20,995 nt of DNA from Pelargonium nanum (Eukaryota > Streptophyta > Magnoliopsida > Geraniales > Geraniaceae). Both the position numbers and the translations under genes were made by a program. Below are positions 10,160 to 20,713 of this stretch, in pieces (position 1 is the first letter of the stretch; the number at the start of each line of letters is the position of its first letter). The notes under the pieces are model-generated. The model was not told the origin of the DNA and did not search any database. It worked only from the letters and a program-made list of their open reading frames with translations. The stretch spans positions 1 through 20,995 of the forward strand of contig JAYMTF010001853.1 in NCBI GenBank assembly GCA_036897485.1, in the 5' to 3' direction.

Positions 10160-10952
10160 AAGCTTAGCTACTATAATTCGTAAGTGTAACGATGTGTTTT
10201 GTACCGAGGCCCGAAGGTATTTATAGTAATAGCTTTCTGAATAGGATTGGTGGAGAGAAGTGGGAAACAAAATATGTTGAATCAAATTATATGCTTATGT
10301 ACCAATTTGAACCGAATTGGACAAAAATGAGATGAATCGGGTCAATTGGACGAACTGGGTCACAGTGAGGACACGGGCGTGTGGTCGGATCTGTGCAATG
10401 TATTTTCGTGTCTTTCCTCTTTTCATTTCATTTTCCAAGTTAATTCTGGACCAGACGGCAAAATTTAAGACCGATAGTTTATGTTTCATCAAATATGTTC
10501 TGAAAATTCTCATGATAAATTCTAAAAAGCAAATATACTTTCTTAAATGACTCGTTTGAATAAACTATGGACTAAAATTTGGACCTTTTTTCTAAGGAAA
10601 GAAAAAACAGAAAACAGGGCATGATATGGCCATTGCAATCAAATATATTCTTTAGAATTTCCAAAACTCATATGGGCCAAGGCAAGAGTTAAAAAAAATA
10701 AAAGGATCAATTGTACACAGTTCCTTTTTGCCAGAGCCTCTCCTACATACATTATCTTTGGCCTTGGATTCTTGTTTTCCACATACCAGGAGTACACAAA
10801 TCCAAGAAAATTCCACTTCCTGAACTGAACCATATATGCTATGGTACACCACCAAACCTATCTCTATCCAAAGAATAAGGTGATTGGAACTAACCACAAA
10901 ATATTCCCCAAATCTTGATAACCTGAAGAGAGCCCAAAAGAGAAGGCAATTA
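10160..10952. other. Spacer downstream of PP2A B' copy B
   Basis: No gene was seen. The right part, from 10952 leftwards, should carry the 3' UTR of copy B (minus strand). Short ORFs here show no recognisable motifs. Confidence 0.4.
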
Positions 10953-13900
10953 TCAAGAGCCAATTGCTGTTCCATTTCTTGCAGCGACGTCTTCCAACCG
11001 TTTCCACGTGCCTTCACGTTTTGCTCTGATCTCATCTTCCTTCGCTTCGTCCTCCTGAAACTTAACTAAACATTCCTTGAAGAGCTCGGGATCAAGATCA
11101 TAGAAGATCTTGCGGACATTTAGCGTCAAGCTATGCACAGCCTGATTCCAGTGGTTTCTAGCATTTTTCTCCAGGACAGGGAAGATGATGGGCAGTATAA
11201 CCGCCCGATTTTGTTTGATTAAGTTCTCGATGTGGTCATTGTTCCACAAGAACAGTGCTCTCTCCGCAACCTGAAACAATAACAACAGTTATAGAGTTAG
11301 ATTTTCTGATCACAATATATAAATGCGTCTAAATCAAATATCACATATCTTCGGCACAATTTCTATCCCAGCAGGGATCACAGTTTCAGTCCGATAAAGC
11401 CTTCAAAAAACATATCTTATCGCTATGTGATTATCATGCATGTTATTATAAGTTTCTACAGTCACTCATTATTTTATTAGAACTACTCTTGACAATTTCT
11501 GACGAACATTCAACCATCTTTTAAGAGTATGAAATAGCGGTTACTGTGTGCCAAGGGAAAAGATCATTTAACAGAAGAAAACGCTGAAATATCCATAAAA
11601 GTATAAAATCTAATAAAAAGTGCAGCAAGAAGCAACATGAGCATTCTATGTTCAATGACTACGCATTAAATGCCTAAATGAACATTTGATTAAAAAAGAG
11701 AGGATTAAAAGTGAAGATGGGATACACGAGCTTCTGATCCCCACAACAAATATGATGCAATACAGACAGATTCCATATTTAGTGGAGTGTTGACTTTCTC
11801 TTAACTTTTGATTCAAGACCAAGATTTTGAACCATTTTATACGGTATTCTACTTCCAGTACTAGAAAGAATTAATTATTCTATAGAGCATGTTAATGGAG
11901 CATTACACTTTTGTCACAGAGTTCCACTCATTTAAACAATGGCCTTCCACCAATCCACTCAAGATGGTCAAGCTAAGATCACCAATTAATGTATCCTCTG
12001 TCTAATTGGTTATGCGGACATAAAACAGACAACTAGAGAACACCAGTATTTGCAAAAGAAATTAACCAGACATTTAAGAATAATTTATCCCCAAATTTAA
12101 GCATTGTGAACAAATTTTCAAACATTGGAATCATTTTCTTTAATCTTGAACTACATGTTTGCTTGAATTGTCAGTATACATAGCAAAGTGCTGTTAGAAC
12201 TTACAAACACCGAATTAGAAATATTAAGGGGAAAAAAAAAGAATGGAAGACCCCCACTCTCCCTCCAAATTCACAAGCAAAAAGAAAAATGCAAAAGGAC
12301 ACGAAGAAAAGAATGCCTGCTATAAATATGTTATGCTCAGATAAAACATGTATGATATAGAAGAGCGCAAACTAAGCGTACTGACCATCAGATAATCGGA
12401 AACATGACAAAAATGAGACTCAATGAACTGCTCTTACTACTACATTAGTCCCACCATACAGCCTCAGCTCCCCAAAATAACATAAAGGTTTAGTCCAGTG
12501 GTACCTATTTGGCTCATATAAGTTGTTTATGTTGACCTGTATATACGTAACTAAGGCCATCTTTTACCAAGTTAGGATCAGCAAGTATATTCTTATTCCA
12601 GACCATTGGAAGTCCTCCCTCCTATACTTCTTCTGATACTGTGTACTCCATTATATAAAAATCTTACTTAACTTTAGTTGGCACACTCACCAACTCCACC
12701 AACATACCCGATAGACCCAATCCATAACTAATTGATTCCCTCACATACTTATCCGTCATCTAGTCATGTATCACCCTCACCATCAAGGTCTAATTTCTAG
12801 AAGCTCTGAGAACAAGCCATGATTTCTTTTCCAAACACCAATTCATGGTGTTCCCAAGAGAACTCAAAAAAATCTGGATTCTACATATTTAAGCCCTAAA
12901 ACTAAGATCAAAATAGAGTGCATGAAAAATATTTGCAGCTAACATAACCTGAGTACTGGCACTGAAATTTTAATGGACATGGGAAAATAACAAGATCCAA
13001 CAATGAACAACAGGTTGAGGAATTTGCACGAAAGCCTCTAAATCATCAACAATTAATAAAAAATGGATCAGTTCAACATAGGGAACACCGGAACAGGCAT
13101 TTCCCTAAATTTCCATAGTAGACTAAAGATGGAGTTCAAAACCACAATAATAATGATGCAGACATGACTTCCACTTGGAATGAAGCAGAGTGCATACATA
13201 AAAGCACACACTGAACATTAAATAGGCAAAGCAGAATCTCATATTAAAGAAAATTACTACCTGAAAGTGTAAACTGATTAAGCAACGACCAATTTGGCGA
13301 AACAAGGGCACCATGCAGCGCTGGAATTCAGGTGGCTGAGTTGCTTCTAAAACTTCCTCCAACTCACCCAGGAACATGACTTCCTTTGAACTATTTGTGA
13401 CTGGCCAATACTTCAACAAGCCCCTTATGACAGTATCTGCAAGCTTGCAGTCTTTCTCCACAAACTGAGTAATACAGTAAGATAGCTGCTGATGGTACAT
13501 TGCTAAGCATTTTGGTTTGTGCAGAGGAATTAGCACCCTCATGAGGAACACTTTGTGTTCTTCTTTCAGTGGCAGAGCAAATCCATTGATGATGCTACCC
13601 AGAATTTCAAGAAGTTCAGCAACTCCATTATACTTCTCAGTCTCAAAAATAAACCGGTAAAATATATTGTTGATAGACTTCCTAATGAATGGGCGATGCA
13701 CCATGAATTTTCCATATATGCGGTGAAGAATAGTTTTCAAGTATTCTCTCTCTCTAGGGTCTTCAGAATCAAATAGATCAAGCAACTTGAGGATGAATGA
13801 CTGGTCAAAGTGTCTTTTGGCCAATTTTGCATCAGTGTCCGGGGAAGCAACAAACCTTAACAAGAATTCATACACAATTTGCAAGTGTGGCCACGCAGGA

Positions 13901-14463
13901 TCCATTGAAGGCTCCTCTTCTTCCAAATCAATTTCCATAACCTTGTTTTCACGCGGTTGAGTGAGTGCCCGAAACAAATTCACCGAGGCCATTTTGGTAA
14001 CTTCTTGAATTACAGTTTCTGTGAATTTCCCATTTGTAGATGTAACATAGTCCACCAACTCTAACAAAGTTTGCCTCTTGATCTCCTTTTCTTTGAGATT
14101 CTTTGTTGGGTCAGTAAAGTCAAATAAAACACAGCACAAGTTCAGCTTTCTAATAAATAAGTTCTGCTTCTCAGAACTAGGAACATCTCTAAATCCAGGC
14201 AATGCTTCATATGACGATGGGACCGAATTCCCATTTGCCTTCATAATCCCACCTCCTGGATTTTTTCTTCCATTATTATGCCCCATATTTGAAGAAGCAT
14301 TACCATCTGGAATAGACACAATGTTTGAATTCCCCAACTTGCCAGACCCTACATCGCTGGTTCTTGATCTATTTGAGAGGGCGGTATGGCTTCGTCCATG
14401 GTCTCGGTTATCAGATGACTTGGAAGACTTCTTCGGAAGCTTACTCAATATCTGTTTAAACAT
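10953..14463 (-). CDS. PP2A B' (B56) regulatory subunit, tandem copy B
   Basis: Two coding exons, 14463-13261 and 11270-10953, give 506 aa. Like its neighbour at 6531-9020, the product would be a substrate-selecting B' subunit of PP2A. It starts [17 protein letters not shown]; a variable Ser/Asn/Gly-rich region spans about 17-86, and the B56 HEAT-repeat domain covers about 98-490. The groove segments HRIYGKF, VHRPF and [11 protein letters not shown] are intact. In about 170 residues of the core, from DSEDPRE to HFQ, I counted about 19 differences from copy A, so the pair is close in the core but different in N-terminal linker and tail (ends NGTAIGS). The intron is phase 0 at HFQ|VAERAL, with donor CAG|GTAGTA and acceptor TTTCAG|GTTGCG. 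A non-ATG open frame extends upstream to 14559 but the first ATG is at 14463. The leader appears to hold uORFs and a 5'-UTR intron. Confidence 0.93.
11271..13260 (-). other. Intron in PP2A B' copy B
   Basis: A 1,990-bp GT..AG phase-0 intron at the same place as that of copy A but twice as long. It is AT-rich. No exon, RNA gene or recognisable transposon was seen in it. Confidence 0.88.
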
Positions 14464-14551
14464 TATTGTTCTACACAATTGACGGCAAACACTGGACCTT
14501 TCAAAACCACAATACACTGATGACCCGAATTCTTGCAGAATCTGTCCAATA

Positions 14552-14632
14552 CTAATCAAAACCCATCAAACAACCTCTTACCCACTTTTTCCACTGAATC
14601 ATAAAAGGACCTGAACTCATCAAAAACCCCAT
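14552..14632 (-). other. uORF in the leader of PP2A B' copy B
   Basis: ATG at 14632 opens a 26-codon frame (starts MGFLMSSGPFMIQW) with three further in-frame ATGs (14620, 14602, 14566), ending TAG at 14552, 88 bases before the main ATG. A minimal two-codon uORF (ATG GAG TGA) lies at 14688-14696. Both sit between the proposed leader intron and the start codon, so they would be in the mRNA. Confidence 0.4.
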
Positions 14633-14706
14633 TTGAAGGAAATCTACAGCACAAAACCAATGTTTTCTGATCCAACCCAGAAGAGATTCACTCCATCTTT
14701 ATGCTC

Positions 14707-15010
14707 CTGAAAACAAACCAAAACAATGAAGGGCCAAATTACCCCTCTAATCCGATGAGCAAAAAAGTAAAGTCACCCACTACAACAAATACAGATCAAA
14801 ACAAAGCAAGCCCCTATTTTTCAATCCAAATCAACCCACAACAAAAACAAAAACCCAGTTTGTAAAATCAATACATTTTGCTTGTTCCCTTTTTTCAGAG
14901 ACACCCATGTACAAAGATTTGAACTTGGGGCCAAATTCGAGAAACCCAGATGGATTATGTAAAAGCCAGAGCAGTAACTTTTCAATAGACAATCAAATAT
15001 AGAAACCTAC
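14707..15010 (-). other. Probable 5'-UTR intron of PP2A B' copy B
   Basis: Donor GCAAAAG|GTAGGTTT at 15011/15010 and acceptor GTTTGTTTTCAG|GAGC ending at 14707 frame a 304-bp intron in the leader. The intron position resembles the proposed leader intron of copy A. Transcript evidence is needed to confirm it. Confidence 0.5.
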
Positions 15011-15389
15011 CTTTTGCTTCTCTGTTCTTGGACTCTAAAATTAAGAATATTCAGCATGTTGTCTTCTTTTCATCAATGAGGGCGTGGATTCAGATGGGAA
15101 AAAGAAAAGAAAAATCAGCAATCTGGGACAGCCACCGAAGAAAAATCAAACATTAAAGCGACGAGAAAAGAGAAACTCAGAAGAGGTACAGGAATACAAA
15201 AAATGGGTTCCGATGATACTCACATATGAATATGATATGATATGATTTGAGAGAGACCAAAGCTCCTTCTTTTTTCTCTTTTGGCCTGTTGGCGTTATTG
15301 CCAGTTCAACAAGTGATGCTTCCAAGGTGATTTGAATTTGGATGACAATTTTGCCCTCCATTTGGTCAAAACTCAACAATGCTTCAATA

Positions 15390-17400
15390 TCACAAAATAT
15401 GAAAATATTTCACTAATTGCTTTACTTTCCTTTTTAGTTTTAACTCCCACTCTAATGTCAATAAATAACAGATTATCTGGTCAATTTTTAAACAATTATT
15501 TTAATTGAATAGTGCAATTAAAATAAGGTGCAATTTAGTCATTTTGTGTGAAATTTTAATTATTTTTCAGACAGCATTTATTTGAGATGCCAGATTTCAA
15601 TTTCACATTCAAGTATTCAAATAATATCACAATAGCAATAATGAAATTAACAAAGATGATGGAAATTAAGTAATTAACAGCACACACATATGGATAAACT
15701 ATCCCCAAAATTAATAATAATATTATTATTTTTCATTTTTTTATTTATGAATGGGCTGCTTGTACTTGTAGTTTTAGTACTTGTTGGGCTAGGAGCTTGT
15801 TTGGTAACACTAGTAGGTGCGACGTATGAAAAATTTACCTCAGGTTATTTTGTAAAATGTATAAATTTGTAGCTTGAAGGAGGCAAGCTCTTACAGGAGT
15901 TCAATGTCTTGACTCTTTTAACAATGAGAGATAACATGTAAATTACTTTCTTATTCTTATAAAATGTATATTTGGATTTTGGGTCGACTTTATTTATTGA
16001 TAAGTTTGACTAATTCAATTATGCTATACTAACATAGTAACATGTGAAGTATTAGATATTGTTTTTGTATATGAGGCCGACTGAGTTTTGTAAGTTATGC
16101 TAGTTTAACGTACTCAGTTAATTTTTTTGTTGTTATAATTTATTATGATGAATATTGAACATTTTATGAGATTATATATGGTGACCGGTATTATTATGTT
16201 GTTTCTGAAATGCTCCATAGTCAATTCAGTCATTTTAACAATTGATACGCTTTACAATTAATTGTATTCGAACATATTATTACACGAAACTCTCTTTTTT
16301 CGTTTATGTTTTTACATTTCCTTACAACTTATAGTTTCAGTCGCAACCTGCATTTTTTTACGGTTTTTCAGTAGTGTTGCCAAACAAGATCTAAATATGA
16401 AATGGAGGTGACAATGTTGACCTTGGCTGTTGGTTGTTGCCATGAAAATATGCTGCAAATGTGAAGTGAAAAAACAATTGGTTACAGTTACACCCACCAC
16501 CTTCAGGCTTCATATTGTATTGTGGTTGTTTATTGACCTTTTTTCTTTGCTTCTTCATTTTAAATTGTCTAAAATGGACAAGTGAAAGGAGGCTATGGTT
16601 TACAAGAATTAGGAAACACCTTTTCTTTCTCTTGCAAAAGAGAGAGTAAACCCAACAAGTAAGCATTACTAAATTAAACAAGAGATGAGCAAGTAAGCAA
16701 TAATATTCATATAACACTTTGAAGAATGCATTGAAGCAACTAAGAAAGTTAAATTTATTATTAATGTTACGGAGGACATTTTGCTATAAAAGATAAACAT
16801 TAAAATGTGAATCGAACGTCACTTCAAATGCAACTGCAACGAACAATTTTATTTCAAATTAAATTTTGTTCGTAGTTTTACCAAACAACTACTAAAAAGT
16901 TTAGACTTATCAGTAGGTCTGGGCTTCAAAGTTTTTTTTTTTTTTTTTTATATTCTTCTCATAAGTGTTTAATTGTGTTTTAATGAATTGGTTAATACGT
17001 CTTAGAAAATGTCATTTTTAGAAAATAATTTTAGATTTTTCAATACCATTCTTAGAAAATTACCACTAAGATATTTTTTTATATACAGCAAGTAATTAAA
17101 AAAAATCATGACAACTCATTAAGTAATATTTATATTGTTTAAATGAATTTGTGATCACAACAAATATTTCACTCAAATTTCTTGCTCTCTACTTCTTGTT
17201 TAAATTTTAGATTTAAGCAAACTTAGTTAATACTTACTTGATACTATAAAGATGTAACCAAAACCTAACTTATTGCTAACTGTAGTGGAAGATCTATATA
17301 TATATCAGAAATCAACATTTGCAGTTAATATTTAATAATTAGCAAGCTAGTGGGATATTGTTGAATGGTTAATAAATAAATAAAACAATCTTGACATGCT
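15390..17400. other. Gene-free stretch upstream of PP2A B' copy B
   Basis: Strongly AT-rich, with no convincing exon. A hydrophobic 60-codon ORF at 15690-15872 is probably chance. Contents noted: an inverted repeat at 15796-15815/16369-16388, a 19-nt hairpin (agcttgaaggaggcaagct) near 15870-15890, and a long T run near 16931-16950. Confidence 0.4.
15796..16388. repeat. Inverted repeat pair, possible transposon ends
   Basis: cttgtttggtaacactagta (15796-15815) and cagtagtgttgccaaacaag (16369-16388) are inverted copies about 590 bases apart, with few mismatches. A related accaaacaactact occurs once more near 16880. Similarity does not extend inward and no target-site duplication was seen, so this may be a degraded non-autonomous element or coincidence between separate insertions. 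Confidence 0.3.
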
Positions 17401-17414
17401 GGACAGGTTCAGTC

Positions 17415-17550
17415 AGAGGTGACAATTTCAGGTTTCAGATACGGGTTGAGTTTCACTTTTAAAACATAAAATCTATGGATAAATCCAAACTGAAAGTTGG
17501 TCGGATCGAATTTTGGGTGTAAGCGCATTTGGATCCAAATTGCCGTCTCT
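17415..17550. mobile_element. Possible old hAT-type MITE
   Basis: The left end agaggtgacaattt (17415-17428) and right end aaattgccgtctct (17537-17550) are imperfect inverted copies with three mismatches. They resemble the TAGAGGTGGCAA-type ends of non-autonomous hAT elements in plants. The inside is about 108 bp without an ORF. The flanking 8-mers match only in part, so any target-site duplication has decayed. Confidence 0.35.
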
Positions 17551-17684
17551 AGGTCTTATAGACAATCAAGCCAGTAGAGTGGAGTGGAAAAATGACTCAT
17601 TTCCTGTCTCTAAGTTCAAAATCAAAGATAAAATTATCAAAATCTGAGTAGACTAAACTGAAGTCAAATTCAAAAGAACCTAAA

Positions 17685-18664
17685 CTAAACTGACTTGTAT
17701 GAAGGCTTGGATTGCTCCACAACTTCATTCTGCGAGGATCCTTTGTAAATGGTGGCTTGGTTTGATTTGAAACATGAAGTGTTTGAGCTGGTAGCATTAG
17801 CACCAGCCTCCAGTTTTTCTCTAACTACAGCACCTTCAGAGCCTCTCACCTGGGCTGCTCTCTTGTCCCGCTTTGGCCTGAAACTAGACCTCCCTCTCTT
17901 GGGGAGCCACCTCTCGGGATCTGGTGGAGGCCGGGATTTGCAGGGTCAAACCCTTTAGGATACCTTGGCTTTCTCTTTCTCTTCTTCTTCTTCGCCTTCT
18001 CCTTCTTACCCTCCTCGTACGCATCTGTTACACGGGGAGCAATTTCAACGTGTTTAGCCCCAGAAGTCTTTTCCAGACCATCTGCATCAACAGTTTCAAT
18101 TTCTTCTTGTATGATTCCGCCTTCTCAACATCTACACGTGCAACATCTACATGTCAAATTCAAGAAATTGGGATTTACACGCCAAATTTTGCAAAGCAAG
18201 TCCTCATAATAATTTGACGGTGATAAGAATTAACAATTAACTAAGTAACTGGAACAAAGTTGCACGCAGCTAGTGCAATGTTTAATGTCCATAGACAAAG
18301 CAGTGTACCTTTGGCCTGACAACAGGAGTTTCTCCGCATCTGTGTGCATATTACTCTCAATCAAAGAACAAGCAGTGTTGTAGGCTAGCTCAAAGCTACT
18401 AGTTGCTTAAAACCTTGAGCGCATCCATCATTGCATTTACCTCAAAAGACCTTCCCCCTGAAACTAAAGCAGCAACAGCATTTACCTCTAACGACACAAT
18501 CTTTGACTTTTGAAGCTTCTGGTAAACATCCACACACTCATCCATCTTTCCCAAACGATACAGAATCTGAGATTCCAGAAGCACGGTTGAAGAATTTCTC
18601 TCTTGACTTCCCACTTCCCAGCCAAAGCTTCGTCTAAATTGTTTTGTCTGTATAAGCAGTATCC
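17685..18664 (-). pseudogene. Broken SRP72 gene (signal recognition particle 72-kDa protein)
   Basis: SRP72 is a TPR-containing subunit of the signal recognition particle that binds SRP RNA by a basic C-terminal motif. Two exon-like pieces are recognisable. The first, 18664-18309, encodes YCLYRQNNLDEAL, then LLESQILYRLGKMDECVDVY and SFELAYNTACSLIES in three different frames, ending at a donor (CAAAG|GTACAC). The second, 18131-17685, begins after an acceptor (GTGTAG) with VEKAESYKKKLK. It continues in another frame to EKTSGAKH and the lysine-rich KKKKRKRKPRYPKGFDPANP, loses one base near 17930, and resumes as PPPDPERWLPKRGR, the SRP RNA-binding motif, to an ancestral-frame TAG at 17685-17687. 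The roughly 300-400 central residues of SRP72 are absent, replaced by a gap of 177 bases. Introns are kept, so this is a duplicated genomic copy, not a retrocopy. It cannot make SRP72. Confidence 0.82.
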
Positions 18665-18800
18665 CTATTACGAAATTAGCAGAATGGGGAATAGTTAGTG
18701 ACTTCCAAGAGAGAACTGCATATTTCCCAAAGCATTTAATACAACTAAATAGAAAGTTTTGAAGGCTGGAAACAAAATATGAGATGACAAGCACACGAAG

Positions 18801-19184
18801 CAGTGCATTTCAGAATTCAATGAGGTAAGGTACCAATACAAGAAATACTGACAAATTACAAAACCTCGTCTGTCAATATTTCAAAGCAGCCTAGCATGAG
18901 TGAAAGAAACAGATATGATCTATGTGATAGGGTGGAATACTACATAGAGAATATCATTATGTCAAACTTCCACAGGATACCTTTATAGAGCAGTGCATTT
19001 CAGAATTCGACGAGGTACCAATACAAGAAATACTGACAAATTACAAAATCTCGTCTGTCAATATTTTGAAGCAGCATAGCATGCGAGTGAAAGAAACAGA
19101 TACGATCTACGTGATAGGGTGGAATATGGAATACTACGTAGACAATTCCATTATGTCAAACTTCCACAGGATACCTTTATAGAG
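18801..19184. repeat. Tandem duplication of about 190 bp
   Basis: Unit 1 (18801-18990) and unit 2 (18991 to about 19184) both start cagtgcatttcagaattc and end acctttatagag, with roughly 90% identity by eye plus small indels (one a short ggaatat duplication in unit 2). A truncated third start, gcaatg, follows. The repeat lies in what would be intronic DNA of the broken SRP72 gene and has no coding content. Confidence 0.85.
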
Positions 19185-19669
19185 CAATGTAAAGAAGAAC
19201 AACAAACAAAAAATTAAGGAAAACGGAACTACTCATTTATCATAAAATTGAGCCAAAAGGAGTTCTTATCTAAATCTTCCACAAACTATCGAAAATGCGG
19301 CCAAGTTTCCAGTACTTCCCTGACAGTAAGTGACTCCACCAAATTTAAGAAAAAAAATTATAAGTACACAACTGAGGACAATGCAAACAACCTGTATAGT
19401 GAATACATTAAATTATATAAAAACATTAAAATGTAGGAAGTTCAAAGCTATTTCTCTCTCGCAATTGAACCAACCATTATGCAACAGAAACATTAAATTC
19501 CTAAATCATAGCAAAATCCAGTGTCTAAAACAACCAAATCAGGTAAATCACCCGGAGGGTTCTTCAAAGACCGAATTGTAATCAGCAGGAGCAAAACAAA
19601 ATCATAATCGACATAACTGCAATATCGTAGAGACACAAGAATCGAAATGAAAAAATGGATCGGACCTTG
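19185..19669. other. Stretch inside the SRP72 copy without recognisable exon
   Basis: I looked on the minus strand for the SRP72 segment expected between the first exon and YCLYRQN (PGDEDAI-like) and did not find it. It is AT-rich with no other feature. Confidence 0.35.
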
Positions 19670-19716
19670 ATCTGCGACTTCGATGGCCGATCGGATCTGA
19701 GCGCTCGATAGGAGGC
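19670..19716 (-). pseudogene. Possible first-exon remnant of the SRP72 copy
   Basis: On the minus strand, CAGCCTCCTATCGAG (QPPIE) is followed by RSD and, in another frame, AIEVADQ ending at a GT donor (GATCAAG|GTCCG). Plant SRP72 proteins have a QPPIE-like segment before the N-terminal TPR region and an RSxxxQAVKVADQ segment at the first exon end. The match suggests exon 1 with an internal deletion and a frameshift. It is short, so chance similarity remains possible. If right, the SRP72 copy once started about 200 bp from the divergent SKIP14-like gene. Confidence 0.35.
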
Positions 19717-19932
19717 TGCGACGAAGAAAAAGGAAAATTAAATAAATAAAAATATTTGAAAATAATTTTTGATCGGACGGAGGAGAGAGCACGGTGGCGT
19801 GATTTAGAAATAGTCAACGAAAAGCGAGAAAGGAGGCAAACAGAAGTGGAAGCCCAACCGCAACAACGACAACACACAAAAGTAACAGAATCCATCTCCC
19901 GCCACATCTCCTCCGCAACTCTCCGATTGACC

Positions 19933-19942
19933 GACACGTGTC
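19933..19942. promoter_or_regulatory. Palindromic G-box / ABRE (gacacgtgtc)
   Basis: A perfect 10-nt palindrome around CACGTG, just 5' of the pyrimidine-rich leader of the SKIP14-like gene and in the gap shared with the SRP72 remnant. Such sites bind bZIP and bHLH (for example PIF) factors. Its place close to the presumed start supports function, but this is inferred. Confidence 0.5.
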
Positions 19943-20287
19943 CTTCCCCCCCTTCTATTTTGGACAAATTCACCGTTACCTTCCCTTCCTATTTCTCCTT
20001 CTCTACGGTTTTTTTATTTTCTCATTTTCTTCCTATTTTTCGTTCCTTCCTCCTCCGGAACTCGATCGACAGGCTCGCTTCTCTTCGGATTCAAATCGAA
20101 ACTCTCCCAAACTTTCCTTCCACAAATTCTTTTCAATCTTTATTTTTATTTTTATTTTTTGTATTTTCATTTCCTCAATCTCTATCTCCATCTTCATCTT
20201 CTCCGTCCATTTGGAGGATTTCGAGACCAAGAAGACGTCGCTTTCTCTGTCGATTGCGTTCGTCCCTGATAATTAGGATTTCCTCGG
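19943..20287 (+). other. Pyrimidine-rich 5' leader exon of the SKIP14-like gene
   Basis: A long C/T-rich tract (about 19940-20190), typical of plant leaders, ends at a candidate donor (CTCGG|GTAATC) at 20287/20288. A 197-codon open frame crosses the region but its low-complexity Ser/Phe content and its overlap with the leader argue against coding. The exact transcription start is unknown. Confidence 0.45.
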
Positions 20288-20712
20288 GTAATCCATTGTT
20301 TTCCCTAATTTTGACGATAATATCATGGTTTGATCGGTTTACATTGTGAAACTCTGAGCTGATTTATTCGTTTGTTGGATTGGTCGTGAAGAAAATAGAG
20401 AATTTGTTGTTGTATAGGGAGTTCGAAATACGGCGTTTTTTAATCTTCTCCTTCGTTTTAATTTCACACTCAGCTGATTATAGGGTGCTTTACAAGAAAC
20501 TCAGTGAAATTTTTGATGCGTTGTTTTAGTTTTCTATCCGAAATCGAGGGTTCCTTGTTAGATCTCTAGCATTATTTTTTTCCTTTTTTAAATATAGGTT
20601 CCGTTCGTTTTTTTTTTCCTTGACACGAAAGATACAAAAAAAAATGTTTTTTTTTTGTTCCTTGTGTATCACAGTTCTGTAGAGAGAGATTTAGGTTAGG
20701 TTTTTGCTATAG
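20288..20712 (+). other. Probable 5'-UTR intron of the SKIP14-like gene
   Basis: Donor CTCGG|GTAATC and acceptor GGTTTTTGCTATAG|GATGG enclose 425 T-rich bases. The acceptor ends one base before the start codon, which supports the model. Confidence 0.5.
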
Positions 20713-20713
20713 G

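Noticed and set aside
13123..13260. C-terminal extension of the first exon of copy B
   Set aside because: It is intron read-through after the donor at 13261/13260; the conserved VAERAL segment starts at 11270.
14464..14559. Extended N-terminus of PP2A B' copy B from 14559
   Set aside because: The frame is open but begins at TTG and has no ATG before 14463; the family-typical start is MFKQIL.
15690..15872. 60-codon hydrophobic ORF, plus strand
   Set aside because: It is Leu/Val/Ile-rich because the DNA is T-rich; no family match and no gene context.
16931..16950. Long T run as a retroposon tail
   Set aside because: No coding or SINE-like sequence adjoins it on the expected side; simple-sequence tract is enough.
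19602..19973. 123-codon minus-strand ORF near the divergent promoter
   Set aside because: No recognisable protein; it crosses the promoter region and the possible SRP72 exon in the wrong frame.
19756..20349. 197-codon and 112-codon ORFs over the SKIP14 leader
   Set aside because: Low-complexity Ser/Phe/Arg content from a C/T-rich leader; they run across the likely donor at 20287.
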